The notes below the pieces were generated by a model. It did no database searches, was not told the DNA's origin, and saw nothing but the letters and a program-made list of their open reading frames with translations. From assembly GCA_003956705.1 (NCBI GenBank), contig QZCP01000612.1:81304-145303 (forward strand): a stretch of DNA of 64,000 nucleotides. Direction: 5' to 3'. This stretch comes from Brevipalpus yothersi. Lineage: Eukaryota; Arthropoda; Arachnida; Trombidiformes; Tenuipalpidae. Position numbers and translations under genes: made by a program. Shown here piece by piece: positions 37,844 to 50,968 of this stretch (position 1 is the stretch's first letter; every line of letters begins with the position of its first letter).

Positions 37844-39519
37844 TTCCAGAATTGAACAGATTCATTTATAACCATAAATTGGAATATCTATTCTCTGATT
37901 CATTTGTATTTCAAATGAGAATGAACAATAGAAGAATGCAGAAGAAGTGCTAAAACATTAAACTATCTGTATTTTGTGATGAAAGAGAAGGAGAAAGAGA
38001 AAGAGAAATAGAACAACGAAAGTATAGGATACGTTCGAGTCAGTACATTTTCTTAGGCACACTGCACTACTATAACGTGAGTAGGTATTGTTGATAAGGT
38101 TCCTGGCATTGTTGAGATACTACTGTTGATATTCACACAAAATCATTTCAAAACATAATCCAAAAGTCATAAAAAACAGATAATAGAAACCGAAAAGGAG
38201 ATTCCAATCGAAAAGCCACCTAATCACATGATTAAATTCATTATAATATTAAGATACCAGTAAATGGAACATCATGTGACTCTAGGAAAAGGCTCCATGG
38301 AACACTATCGCTGAACACTTGTTCGATGATATTGGACCTCTTGATACATGTAGCATATCTTGACGATATTGGAAGAGAGAAATGAAAAGAGAGAAAGAGA
38401 GAGGTGAAAAGAGTAAAGGTGATCGAGGGAGTTCCATGCAAGAGAACAGAATTTAAGGAACTCGTGTTCTCATCATCATCTCATACTGAAATGCTCTCTC
38501 TCATCCATAAGGCGCGAGCCACGAGCTCTCAGCTATTCTCCTCTCTATCGAGTATCGATACAGCATCCACCATCGATCAGAGGCTCAGATGATCAGAATG
38601 GAGTATCATGGAGGAGGAGGATGAGGAAGATGAGGGCTGAAAGTATTGTATATCGATTCATGGAAAGGCGAGATGATGATGAGAAGAAGATGAAAATTTG
38701 AAGGAGGATAAACAGGGGTTGGAGGAGGGGAATCGAAGATAGAAAGTGAGCGAGACTAAGAGAGAGAGAGAGACGGTCAGAATTAAAAAGTGAGATTGAA
38801 GAGAGACAAGGAGAGAGGGAGAGAGAGGGGTGTTCATATATCGGCTGGGGGGAGACTGTGGCTAGAAGGGGGTTGAGGGGAGAGAGAGATGATGATCTTG
38901 ATGGAAGATGAGGAAAGATTTGATAAACATTATCGACACTAGCTTTTATGCATCGAAAGAAATAGAAGGAGCACAAGAGAGATCGATCATGTGGAATGCT
39001 TATGCAGCTTGTAGTTCATCATAAATACCATTATATTGGGTGCTCAAAGTGCAAGGCGAGCCCAAAACCTCAAAAAAGTGCTTCTCCGTGTGATCTCGTC
39101 AAGGCTGACTCGACGAGGTCCATCATTGTCACTACTTTAGATAGCAACCTCAATGGTCACCTTAATCTATATGGGAATAACCCCCCAATTCTAGCAAGGG
39201 ATGTCCTTTGACGAGTATTTAGACTGTCGAATCTTCTATGGAAAGAAAGTGAATCAAAGTACTTCAAGGCTTTCTAATTTTGTGAAACGAATTTGGGTAT
39301 CATCGAGTCGGTAAAGTACAGTGTAGTTATTTTTCTATCGATAATGATTTCAAAATTTAACACAGTTTCTTGATCTGCCTCTACTTCACTTCTACTTTAT
39401 CAGAAGGATCTACCTGGTACTCTCAATCAGATCACCTCCCAGTGATAGGAGGAACTACTTTTTCCATTCTGAATGTTATTGATGCTAATCAACCATTTAC
39501 ACTAGTTTGAACCACAAAC

Positions 39520-39806
39520 TCATCGAGAATGCAAAGTGGCCTAACGTTAGGCTCTCTAGATGCCTACGCCAGAGGATGAAATGGAAAAAAGGTTTGGATC
39601 GCGATCAGTTATGCTACATATTTTGTTTCTCGCTTTTGCTTTATTATCAAACATATTCTATTCGATTGTGGGCTATGTGAATGGAAGAGATTGATGGGGC
39701 CAGCTTGAAGGCCACAAAATTTTATGGCAGCTCTGCCATTGCACCAACAAGAGACAGGCTACATGAGTCTTTAAAAAAAGCGCAACAAAAGGCATACAAA
39801 CCCGAG

Positions 39807-39871
<65 letters not shown>

Positions 39872-39960
39872 GAAAGCGAAGCCGGTAAACTGATTGCTTA
39901 CTGGCGCTTATCCACTAACAAATGATATATTCGAATCATTTGAATATGTTTCCATCTTCA
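39520..39960. repeat. Direct repeat copy 1 (dispersed element containing a GA array)
   Basis: This matches 44782-45275 in the same orientation at roughly 90% by eye outside the microsatellites. Shared landmarks include a tcatcgag..aaagtggcct start, ggccacaaaattttatggca, aaagcgcaacaaaaggcata, then a GA array, then gactggaaagcgaagccg and ttgcttactggcgcttatcc. No terminal repeats or transposase are visible. Confidence 0.85.
39811..39868. repeat. (GA)n microsatellite inside direct repeat copy 1
   Basis: About 29 units. The array in copy 2 (45152-45182) is about half as long. Confidence 0.95.
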
Positions 39961-40491
39961 ATCGAAGCTTCTTTTCTTTTCTTATTCTCTGTTGCTCAGA
40001 AGTATGCACTACTTTTTCCCCTGTATTTTTGACACTTCTTCAAATGAAGATGAGAGCAAAAAATACTCAAAATTCTCTTCTCACCCCCGTGAACCTTGAC
40101 ATCAAATTTTGTGAACTTGAAGTGCTCTAGCCCTGTAAGCCAATATTTTCTTCTCCCTCTCACAATGTTACACAAAATTTGGCTTGATTGGACAATCCTA
40201 TTTGCCAGTGGCATCGGGATCACGATTCCACTCTATTCCATAGAATTGTTGCATACGAACTTTATCCTGAAATGCAAATTTATGCATGATCTTCTGTCAA
40301 ATGTCAAAACAATCAGCATTCCCAGGAAGAAAAAAATCCTCAAACGAGGCAATTTTTCACCACTTCTGTCAGCTCAAAAGTAATGAGGAACAATCCCGAG
40401 AAAAGAAAAGTTTTTATAGTTTTTATTCATTTTTTTAGCCCAACATCAGACTTTACCTGGAGGATAAAAAAGTATACAATTGTGTTTGGGT

Positions 40492-40517
40492 CTCTCTCTC
40501 TCTCTCTCTCTCTCTCC
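40492..40517. repeat. (CT)n microsatellite
   Basis: Short CT array in the spacer. Confidence 0.9.
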
Positions 40518-41000
40518 GATACCTTGAGGCATGAAAAAATTTTCCACTCTCCCAAGTAAAGACTAGCTGAAAAAAATGAGCTATCATGTTCACTTTGGTA
40601 GAACATCTCTTTTTCTTCCTCCTCTTCTTCTTCTCTTCTTTCTCCTCATCTTCTAATATCTACTCTCTCCCTCTTTCTCTCTCTCTCTCTTTCTCTTCTT
40701 TCTCAATGGCCTGCCAATAAACGACGTGTGTTCACCTGCCTTATCATTAACTTTTTCTGGTATGTTTACATGATTTTAAGTTGGGTTTTGGAGGAGGAGG
40801 AAAAGAGATGGAAATGTTCCATAGATGAGGAGAGAGAGAAAAAAAAATGGATCGTTTTGGGGATAAAAGTTAAAAATTTTGCCCCAAAATGACGCAAAAG
40901 GAAAACATTGTGTAAAAGAAGATAAAGAAGAAGCAAAATGAATGGAGAGAGAAAGAGGAGAGGCTGGTCCACAGAATGTTGTCTTAATGTGCCTCTCTGT

Positions 41001-41026
41001 AATAATAATAGTAATAATAATAATAC
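41001..41026. repeat. (TAA)n microsatellite
   Basis: Trinucleotide array interrupted by one GTA unit. Confidence 0.85.
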
Positions 41027-43605
41027 TGGAAAAAGAGGATAGGAAAAATGATATATTTCCCCTGTACTTATGTGTTTGATGAAATTACTAACTTTTTACC
41101 AAGATGTAATCGGAAAACGATATTCTGTTCTCAGACACATGTAGACATATTAGAAAGCTCGTTTGTGGAAATATAATTTTGTCTATAATCTTTCATCATT
41201 TCACAAAATTGATGAGATTCTCTTTATTGCATAGAATTTAGCACTACTCATTCTCAAACATTTTCAATCTAGTCAATGTCTTCTAGGCACATTTATCATG
41301 AAGATTTTCCAAAAATTGTTTTCATTTTATCTAACTTTGAATTGATATACTTCCAATAGGAGAATTGATATTTTGGAAATAAGAATTGACACAGTAAATT
41401 CACGAAGCTTCCACAGGAAATAAGATTTTAAAGTTGATTTTTTCTCCATAAAATTCATGTTTTTTTCCCTTAAAACATCAAAAATTTCGCCTCACAATAC
41501 AGTTTTCTATCAAATACAACTTATCATTCGATTATTGCTAGCCTCGAGACTCAAATTATCCGATGTGGAGCAAAAAAAGAATTTTTTTTCAAAAAAAATA
41601 GGTCATTTTGAAGAAAAAAATTTGGGGAAAAAAACTAGAAAAATAGCTAAAACCAATAAATCAACAAATATCTAGAGGCTGAAATCAGACAAGCGCCTTC
41701 TTTTCCTCCTTATCAACTATCTTTGTTCGTTGTTTATTGAATATACAATGCAATATGATACAATTGCACGTGTTTCGATAATATTTCATTTTTATTTTTT
41801 TTCTTCACCCACTAAAGAGAGCTAACCATCAGCATTTTGGGTGAGAATAAATGCTCTTTGGCTTCAAGAATTTGATGGTCAATTCATATTGAAGATGAGC
41901 AGAAAACCTCATGGATATTTGACGGATAAAAGACCCTCCTCATCCAAGTTGAATAATGATTTATCATCATCAATAGAGTCAAAGGATATCATCATCGTTT
42001 ATACACACACATACAAAATGATGATGCAATGATTAATGAATGCAAAGTGGTCAGTATTGTGTGCCTTTTATTCCCATCTTTGATCTGCCTAAAATGATTC
42101 TACCAACATGTTTATGCGTGGTCAAATGTTTGCATTCTCGAACCGAATGACAAATGTACTAACTTTTGTCCATATGAAGGCGTGATGTAATGGCTTTTTC
42201 GCTCTACAACCATCTTGCTGTATCTAATAACAGAGTTCTGGGAATAAATAGTGTTCAGTTTGATAGTCAATGCCCTAGAAAATATCTATTCCATGAAAAC
42301 TCTGATTAAATATCACATCTGACCAGTTATTAATATATTACTTCAAATATGAGTTCGATTGATGTGAGCTATATAGTCTAACAAAATTTGAAAACAAAGT
42401 CTTAGTGAAATACATCTCTAAATGATTGGTAACAACGATTGAAATGACAAGATACTAACTTCAGTATAGAATAGAAATAGACTTACAACTTTGTTAGTAT
42501 GCAAATTTCTGTGTATAGAAATGAAGAAAAAAATAGAAAAAAGTGATCTTGATTGGAGATGATGGCTATGGTTGGCAATCATTGTGGATCATCTTGCTCC
42601 TCAGTCTGTACATTCATTTATCATCTTCATAATTTTGACAAACTTGCCCATAGTAAACTTGATATTTGCAATTTGAACTATCTTCCGGATCTTTTTGATA
42701 GATGTGAAATTTCGCCTCTATTCCATCAAAGATCACTTTCCTTTTGAGTTTACAGATGTGGAACACATTCCTGATATTAAGACAATAGCATTTTTTGTGG
42801 ACCTTTCTTCAGTAAAGATCACAAAGTTTCACTCGTGGAGACTCGAAATATGTGTGTATCTGTATGTATCTATGGCAAGTGAAGATGCAAACTGTGTTCT
42901 TCTTCAGCAATCTCTTGGAATTTGGCAACTTTGTTACAACCTTCTTGGAGCCGAAAAGAAATATGTAAAGTAGCAAGCCTAATTATACAGTAATTAATCA
43001 AACGAAATATGGATATTCATGCCGCTAATTTGGGAACGAAAAAGTGAAATGCGGATCCAGATAGATAGAGCGAAAAAATATTTCTCTCAATTCTCGAGAG
43101 ACCAATGAATCTATAGTATACTTCATGAAATATACACCAGATTGTTTGCTTTTGCTCTTTTGCATGCCAAAAGATGAAAGTGAGGATAAAAAAACCCAAA
43201 AATTTATCCTAATAAGTTCATTGATTGAATCAAAGCCAAACCTCCGAGCCTTCAAGATATTCTTTGAAATCTCAGATGAACAATTATTCTTTTCAGCTTT
43301 TCACTCTTGGTGCACAGCTATCTTGTCCAGTCAAAGAATGTACATCAAACATTCTGTGAACACAAAGACATCGATACAGTGATAAGGAATATTCGTCGTT
43401 GGAAGGATGATTAGAACAACGGATGTCAATGAATGAGAAAACAATAGACAATGGAAGGGCTTCCAAAAGCAATTGAATCTGCATTTGATGGCCACAGTTT
43501 CACTTGTCATTTACAACAGGACATGCCAAAAGGGTTGAATGCAGTGAAAACGTTTTTTGCCTCCTTCAACTGTGATCGCTTTATGGGTTTTACTGAATAA
43601 GCATT

Positions 43606-43608
<3 letters not shown>

Positions 43609-43655
<47 letters not shown>
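43609..43655. repeat. (GA)n microsatellite
   Basis: About 23 units, followed by interrupted GA-rich sequence. Confidence 0.95.
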
Positions 43656-43662
<7 letters not shown>

Positions 43663-44900
43663 AGAGGACTTGCTCAACAGTATTCCCTGAGAATGAAAGA
43701 TTCTTGCCGCTGACTAGAGCATCTCCACTTGGAACAATGTGTCTGTCATCACAATCACTGGAATATTAATCAATGTATGGTATCTTAATTGAAATTTTTT
43801 CATTAAATCAAGATAATAGACAGAAATATTCATTTGGGAGAAAAGTTGTTTCGATGAGAAGATATCTTTCTCTTCTTTTTCGAGAGAGAGAAAATCCTGG
43901 TGAAACTAGTGATGGTGATGGAGAGCAAGATGTTAGAAAAAGAGAAAGCTGAACGTTGATGAGAATTTAATAATTAAAAAATAATAATATCAGCTTCTAT
44001 TTGATATGTAAATGCTGCTGCTACTTGCTGGCTATGTCAGATTTTTTTGGCATTCACTTTAACTCAATTTCGTATGCAATTTTTGCATGCCAAAATTTTT
44101 GCTCATTTCAAAAATTGTGATACAGGATGCTGTTCAGCTCATCAATAGATGGCCATCTCATTGGAATGGAGAGAGAGAGATGATATTGGTGAGAGGCTGG
44201 TTCACCACAAAATTTTCACTGATGGCCTCAAGTTATGAGGACTTGCAATGAAAAAAAGAAGGCAATGGATCCAAACTTTTACATGCCACAAAATATGGTC
44301 ACGAAATAATTCATCTTGCATATAATATTCTCAGAATATCTGATAGAAAGATTCCTTCTACCATAGAGAGATTGCATGATTTCACGATAGTCAAGAAGTG
44401 CTCCCAAAAGTTGAAAGCCCTATAATGTGGGAGCATAAGTCATGGAAAAATGTTCAATGAAATAGGATGGAGTCCATGGTAATGTTCATGGATCTCAGGA
44501 AAGCGAAAGAGGAAAAATTTGATCGTGAGAATATCCTCCCCTAAGTCCATATAGTTTTAGTAGCCATCAGGATTGACTCAAAAGTCCATGATTTGACTCC
44601 ATATCATTGGCCTTATCCACACGAGATCATGTCCGTGTTGAATGTGCGCATCATTGTTCTTAACCAAACATTAACTGTCATCTCATCTGCATCGTTTTGC
44701 ATGATCCAGATGAGTTGACTCGTCTTTTTGTCCGTACGATTCAATGTTATCGATACTCAGCAGAGCACAGCTTAGATTACAAGCTCATCGAGTATCACAA
44801 AGTGGCCTGTCGTGGCCACATATACCAGGGAGTGGGAAGAAGAAGAGAGGAGAAACGGAAAAAAAGGTTTGAATTGAGATCGGTTATGCTTCATATTCCG

Positions 44901-44904
<4 letters not shown>

Positions 44905-44978
<74 letters not shown>
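44905..44978. repeat. (CT)n microsatellite inside direct repeat copy 2
   Basis: About 37 units, one of the longest arrays in the window. Confidence 0.95.
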
Positions 44979-44982
<4 letters not shown>

Positions 44983-45144
44983 CTTTATGATCAAACATAT
45001 TCTATTTCGATTGTGGACTGTATGAATGGAAAAGATTGAGCGGCCAGCTTGAAGGCCACAAAATTTTATGGCAGCTTTGCCATTGCACCAAACAAGAGAC
45101 AGGCATGAGTCTTTAAAAAAAGCGCAACAAAAGGCATACAAACC

Positions 45145-45151
<7 letters not shown>

Positions 45152-45182
<31 letters not shown>
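45152..45182. repeat. (GA)n microsatellite inside direct repeat copy 2
   Basis: Equivalent in position to 39811-39868 but shorter. Confidence 0.93.
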
Positions 45183-45185
<3 letters not shown>

Positions 45186-47146
45186 GAAAGCGAAGCCGAT
45201 AAACTGATTGCTTACTGGCGCTTATCCACTAACAAATGATATATTTGAACCATTTGAATATATTTTTATGTAAATCAAAGTTTCTCTTCCTTCATCTTCC
45301 CTACTTTCACATAGCTTCTTGCTTCATTTTACACACACTCACCGATCGTTCTATTCGCATGCAGCATCTTTCGAATATGATGATGAAAGAGCCTTGATTT
45401 TTTGTGCCTCATGATCTTGAACATCAAAATTTTGCCAGCCCAACAAGCCGAAAAGGTAATGGTCCCTAAACCACTTTGAATAAATCCATTCTCGCACTTC
45501 CGAATAGAGAAACTAGATCATTCTACTCCACCAAGACAATCATCACTCATATTTTTACGCTAGATATTCCATAGCAAAAAGAGATACTAGTTCACGGACT
45601 TTTTTATGCATACGATTTGCATGTGAGCCTAAATTTTCAATGGACAATCGATTGGTTTTGGTTAATGCTCGATTCAGGGTGACTCGAAATCGATTTCAGT
45701 TCTCACATTTGCCAAATCGACATTACAATTTTGTTTTGAAACCATATCTTGGTACCTTTACGTTTCCTGTGGATCTATCTGAAATATTTCATTCCAATGA
45801 TAATTACATCATTGTATCTTTCACTCGTGAGCATCCTGGGTTTCATGTGAATAAATATCGTACTATCAATTTGAAGCTTCCCAACTTTTTTGATCATTTT
45901 TCTCGATCAATTCTACTCTTAAGCATTCATTTTTATTGATCTTATCCACTACTATTACTGCTCTTAGATCTAGAGGTATTTCTATACCCAACGATTATTC
46001 CATGACTCCAAAATTCAATCAATCAAACATTCACGATAAAATTCTGATCATCATGCTAAGTTAGGCGCTATGAAATTCGAGCAATCAAAATGTTCTCCAG
46101 CTCAGGATCATGTGGAAGTATGTATTGCAAATGATTGAATTTTTTTCTTCTCCATTCCTTATTCAACATTTTTTCCCATCATTTATCATCACTTGAGCCG
46201 TTAGTTTGAAGGAATACAGCTCATATGAGTTTGGAAAGCTCAAAGTTCGTTCGGATCTCAGTCTATGATGATTGTGTTCGAAGTTCACTCAAAGTAACGG
46301 CCAATCGTGACCACTTTTGACATGTTTGAGTCCAATGATCGACTCTATATTGGACTACTCTTATCATGATAAAACAAAAGGGCAAGAACCTTTCAGCCGA
46401 TCTTTTTGACCGCCGTTCTTGATATGCATATATACACACAGATGGAGCGGTCGAAATGATATCTGGATTTTTGTAGAGGAAGAAAAATCGTCAACAGATG
46501 ATGGATAAACGGAAACCAGACGGACTGAGAAGGCCAAATATTTGTCCAAGTACCAGTTCAAGTTATGTTAACATGTACACCTCTTTATGGGACTTTTTTT
46601 TGGGTATTCATGAGGCTGGACAGGACAAACTGTCAACATATATACACACAAACACACATTTCGGTTGTCAAATGGGACCCAAGAATTGGTGGGAAAAAGT
46701 ATGAATTTACTTACACAAACATTGGTGAAAATCTGAGCACCTTCAAGCCCTAAGATCGATTAGAAGTGAAAATTCTCATCATTAGACTCTTTTTTCCCTC
46801 TATGACTATGAAATGAGCATAGAAATGTTTCTAGATGAGAGATCAGATGCTAGAGAAAAAGAGAGAGAGAGAGAGAACCAACTTTCTCACTGATATTTCC
46901 TCTCTCTCTTTCCAGTAGTTTGCGCCGGCGGCCAATCTGGGATGGAATATAAGCCTCCATGGGCATAGTCTTACATAACATGATGGAGAGAGATAGATGG
47001 AAGAAGAGAGAGAGAGAGAGAGAATTCAGATGCCCGACCGGTGCGCAAGGGGCAAGTACATCATGATGAAACCGAACCCATATTCCATGCAAGGTATACT
47101 AATTTGGGATGGCCGTGCGCGCCGTCTCAGAATGGCCTGATATTTG

Positions 47147-47315
47147 CCGAAAGAGAGAGAGAAGAATGGGAGAGAGTGAGAGAGAGAGCTAGTGAGCGGG
47201 ATGACACTGAGGAAGAGAGAGAGGAGAGAGAGGAGAGAGAGAGGAGAGAGAGAATGGAGAGAAAAAAGAGAGAGGAAAGAAAGAGAGAGAGAGAGAAAGA
47301 GAGGGAGACAAGGGA
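47147..47315. repeat. GA-rich imperfect purine tract
   Basis: A run of interrupted GAGA and GGA units. It creates an arginine-glutamate-rich spurious ORF on the plus strand. GC content rises just upstream (around 47100-47135), but no gene is supported. Confidence 0.8.
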
Positions 47316-48290
47316 GTGGGAACCGAGATGGAAGTTAAAGTTTCATTTCGGATCCAAATCTCACTGCAAATACAAATTCATTTGAGCTCCCAACTCGGTC
47401 CAAATCACATCGCCCGTTTCATTGCTACTGTGAACGTGCTTCGGGCCTCAGTTGTAGCTTAACTTATTCCTTCTACAGTGTTCAAATCCTACGTATTTCG
47501 CGGAATATCAGTATTCCACAATCCAGTCATACTTGATTTCACTAGTGTTCTATCCATTTCATTGGGAACATAAAAGTTAGTCTCGATAATGCTTATCAAA
47601 TCTTTCCCTAACCTCATCTTCTATCCAGATCATCATCATCTGTCTCTCTCTCTCCTCAACCCCCTTCTAGCCACAGTCTCCCCCCAGCCGATATATGAAC
47701 ACCCCTCTCTCTCCCTCTCTCCTTGTCTCTCTTCAATCTCACTTTTTAATTCTGACCGTCTCTCTCTCTCTCTTAGCCTCACTTTCTATCTTCGATTCCC
47801 CTCCTCCACCCCCTGTTTATCCTCCTTCAAATTTTCATCTTCTTCTCATCATCATCTCGCCTTTCCATGTATCGATATACAATACTTTCAGCCCTCATCT
47901 TCCTCATCCTCCTCCTCCATGATACTCCATTCTGATCATCTGAGCCTCTGATCGATGGTGGATGCTGTATCGATACTCGATAGAGAGGAGAATAGCTGAG
48001 AACTGAGAGCTCGTGGCTCGCGCCTTATGGATGAGAGAGAGCCTTTCAGTATGAGATGATGATGAGAACACGAGTTTCTTATATTCTTATATTCTGTCCT
48101 CATGCATGGAACTCCCTCGATCACCTTTACTCTTTCTCTCTTCTCATCTCTTTCTCTCTCTTCTAATATCGTCAAGATATGCTGCATGTATCGAGAGGTC
48201 CACTATCATCGGCATTATTGCTGAACATATATTCCGTCCATGAAGCCTTTCCGTATGTTTGCATGATGTTCCATCCATTGATATCCATAC

Positions 48291-49837
48291 ATTTCGATTG
48301 ATTTTCCAATCATGTGAGAAAATGGAAATGAATTTTTCCTAGCTGATTTGTGAATGATGTCATGTTTTTGACATAGTTTTGTGTGCGTAAGCAGAGAAAG
48401 AGAAAGAGAAAAAAAGCTAGTAGTAATAGTAGTAGTAATATCACAACAATGACATCCACAAGATCAACAACAATAGTTACTCAACGTTATAGTAACGTAA
48501 TAGAATAGCAACGAAAATGAAGTGACTCAAAAGTGTCCTATACTTCTATGTGTGTGACTTGTGTAATGTAACAAAACTTTTGTTGCTGTTCTTCTTTCTT
48601 CTTCTTTACTCTCAAACTCAGACTCACTTTCATTTAAGTTTCGTCATTCTAATGCCTTCCTTTTGGATTCCTCTTCTTCTTCTCCTTCTTCGTCTTGAAT
48701 TCCGATTATAGGACTCTATTAGAGTTCCTATACATACTCATTCTGTGTGGGGGAGAATGCTTCATGATGAATGAAGCGAAAGAGAAAGAGAGAGAGAGAA
48801 AAAGAAAAAGATAGAAAGAGAGTCAGATTCACATATGATGATCACTGCTCAATCTATTGGATACAATCATTCTTCAATTCTGAGCTTACTCATCCATTTG
48901 ATGATATAAATATATTCTTTCTATAATCTTTATTTATTTTCTATTTCATTTCACCCACAGCTTTCAATTCTATCTTGTCATCAACATTTTCGTTACAACT
49001 TCTATCCATCTTGTGTGCATCATGAAAATGTTCTTCCAAATAAGAGTTACAATCTTCAATCGATGTTCATCATCGAAAAAGTGATTAATTCAAAAATATT
49101 CAGTTCCAGTGTATATCAATGTACGTGTATGTGTGTGACAAAATGTTTTTTAGGCTATCTCCGAAGCCAGCCAAATTGATTGTGATCTGATAAATTTATT
49201 TTATCATTCAATTGTGATTCATTTCAACATACAATTCTCATTCTCATTCAATAAATAGTAACCAACAACAATTGATGAGCTTGAATTCAAACATTTTACA
49301 TCGTTTATTGCCACTAATTGAAGTGTGTGTTTCTATATGAGTGTTTTATGTGTTCATGTGTTTGTGTAAATATCAATATCAACTGCTTCCAATAAAAGAG
49401 AAAAGAGAAGGAGAATGATTCACCATAATTAGTAATCATTTACTCATTTCACAAGTGATTATCATATTTATTTGATTATTCATTAATACATTGGAACATC
49501 GTGCTTGGTAAACATCTTTCTCTCTCTCTCTTCCCAATATCATCATCAACATTCATACTCAGCCCATTACATTTGGATATAACTTATTATCATCACGTTT
49601 CTTTGCCATCATCTTCCCTTCTTCCTTCAATTGTTCTCTCTCAACAAAATCACATCTTCAAGTTCTTCAGAAGCTTTCAAGTGGAGTGAAAAAAGTTCTG
49701 TGTACCTACATTATCGATTATCCATTCATCGTGCTTCATCATCAACTATCGAAGAAATTGATACCATCATCACCCTATTGAATCTGAATTCGAATCAAAA
49801 GAAAAATCTTAGTAAAGATCTCACAAGTAAATAAATA
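48291..49837 (+). other. Sequence upstream of dachshund exon 1 (probable 5' UTR/promoter region)
   Basis: This lies within the right-arm-only segment and should hold the dachshund 5' UTR and proximal promoter, unless further 5' non-coding exons exist. I see AT-rich sequence, short GA/CT and AGT/TAA runs, and spurious ORFs near 49500-49834. I cannot identify a transcription start or specific factor sites with confidence. Confidence 0.4.
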
Positions 49838-50362
49838 ATGTCCTCATCACCTCATCATCGAATGCATGGCCATTATCGAAGTAGCCTCAGTCCAACATCG
49901 AGTTGTACGGACGATGAAAGCGAGCCATCCCAACACTCACAACCAAATGATCTCACTACCGGTGGCCGAAGTAAACACGGCAATGGTGGACTTGGTGGAC
50001 GAGATAATGGTACCAGTGGATCTGGTGGACATCATGGTTTTCCCAATTATAGCTCATTTTATTCATCATCACATCACCCATCATCCATGGGCCAAGGTTC
50101 CCATGGCTCAGGCCAAAGTGGTGGCTCAGGCAGTGGAATCGGAGGTGGCAGTGGCGGTGGTGGTGGTGGCGGCGGTGGTGGCTCATCACCGTATGTGGCC
50201 ACCAATGAGTATCGAATTATTGAATATCGAGGAGCACGTATAGCTGCTTTCATGTCTGCCAATCGGAATCCGTGCGAGTATCTACTCTGTTTACCTCAAG
50301 CTTTCGAATTATTTCTCAAACATTTGGTTGGCGGTCTTCACACTGTTTATACCAAATTGAAA
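49838..50362 (+). CDS. dac: Dachshund (DACH/dac) exon 1
   Basis: Dachshund is a nuclear transcription cofactor of the retinal-determination network with a DNA-binding Ski/Sno-type domain. This exon encodes residues 1-175. The N-terminal 120 residues are disordered, rich in Ser, His, Gly and Pro, with acidic DDESEP near residue 25 and a ten-glycine run at residues 106-115. The conserved domain begins near residue 124 (EYRIIEYRGARIAAFMS) and includes LLCLPQAFELFLKHLVGGLH and TVYTKLK, a dachshund hallmark. The ATG at 49838 is the first in frame, just after TAA stops in the leader. The exon ends in frame after Lys175 at a gtaagt donor (50363). It is absent from the left arm. Confidence 0.96.
50153..50182 (+). 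repeat. Polyglycine-coding GGN run in dachshund exon 1
   Basis: Ten consecutive Gly codons of mixed GGC and GGT, within a broader Gly/Ser-rich segment. Such runs are slippage-prone and often vary in length between alleles and species. Confidence 0.95.
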
Positions 50363-50968
50363 GTAAGTTTTTCTCTCTCTCTTCTTTCTTTCGGATATTC
50401 TTTGTAGTGTGTTTAAGTGTGGGTAAGATGATGGAGACCGAAAAGTAACATTAGATTATGTATTAAACTGATTACTTGAGGTTTTTTTCTTTCTCTCTCA
50501 ATCGCTTTCTTACATCCACATCTGGCCTCACTTAACTGTCCATCAAGTATATATATATTTGAATGGAAAGAAACATTAACAGACGCGTGCCGGCGTGCTG
50601 AACACATACCAACTCACAAAACTTGAATATCAGCCCAAAATGATTGTCAAAGAATAGATGAGAATAGAGAGTGGAAAAGATTGGAAATCATGATTCAAAT
50701 TTTCGAGCTTGTCAGAAGAACGAAAGAAAGAGAAAGAAAGAGAGAGAAATTAATTCAGTTCACAGTTGATTGGATGGATAGGTTACTGTAGCTGATTTGA
50801 ATGATTGACACGGAATTGATCCCGAGAAATGAAGTCCAAGATCAGTATTCACGTTGGAACGTGATTTCATCAATTTCTTAAGTTCATTACAAATCATATT
50901 CCTAATTTCAAATACAAAAACCTTCAACTCTCTTCTTCTCTTTCCTCTTTTCCAATATTCTCTATCAG
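50363..50968 (+). other. Dachshund intron 1
   Basis: A 606 nt intron with a gtaagt donor and a ctatcag acceptor, phase 0. Its removal joins TVYTKLK to RLDIVPIVCNVEQVRIL, restoring the continuous conserved dachshund domain. Confidence 0.95.

Larger units (their letters stand above)
24423..38955. repeat. Left arm of a large mosaic inverted repeat
   Basis: This arm is the reverse complement of 47575-64000. Matching blocks, left to right partner, are approximately: 24423-26260 with 62133-64000; 27536-30333 with 58147-60903; 30586-31005 with 57500-57892 (lower identity); 31428-33024 with 55490-57062; 33356-34190 with 54265-55159; 34591-35850 with 52537-53789; 37226-37629 with 51060-51477; 38258-38955 with 47575-48290. 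Between blocks lie patches without visible similarity, for example 26261-27535, 30334-30585, 31006-31427, 33025-33355, 34191-34590, 35851-37225 and 37630-38257, plus a small one inside a block near 33740-33905. I hand-compared about 380 bp of the outermost block and saw roughly a dozen differences. Boundaries were read by eye and may be off by tens of bases. Confidence 0.93.
44782..45275. repeat. Direct repeat copy 2 (dispersed element containing CT and GA arrays)
   Basis: Partner of 39520-39960. This copy carries an extra long CT array (44905-44978) where copy 1 has a short ctcgctttt sequence, so the array arose or was lost after the copies separated. Downstream similarity fades after the segment reading atttgaaccatttgaatata. 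Confidence 0.85.
38956..47574. other. Spacer between the inverted-repeat arms
   Basis: This 8.6 kb has no inverted partner in the window. It contains a direct repeat pair (39520-39960 and 44782-45275), several GA/CT arrays, a TAA array and purine-rich tracts, but no recognisable gene. ORFs of 95-100 codons at 40096-40383 and 45640-45939 lack known motifs. Confidence 0.6.

Noticed and set aside
38593..38976. Serine/proline/leucine-rich ORF conserved at 38593-38976 (-) and 47589-47951 (+)
   Set aside because: The similarity is explained by the inner block of the inverted repeat. The sequence is largely CT-rich low complexity and has no domain.
39681..39893. ORF crossing direct repeat copy 1
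   Set aside because: The second copy at 44782-45275 breaks the frame, and much of the ORF is the GA array.
45640..45939. 99-codon ORF and weak resemblance to 61180-61420
   Set aside because: A manual comparison gave only a short shared AT-rich run. The similarity is not above what I would expect by chance.
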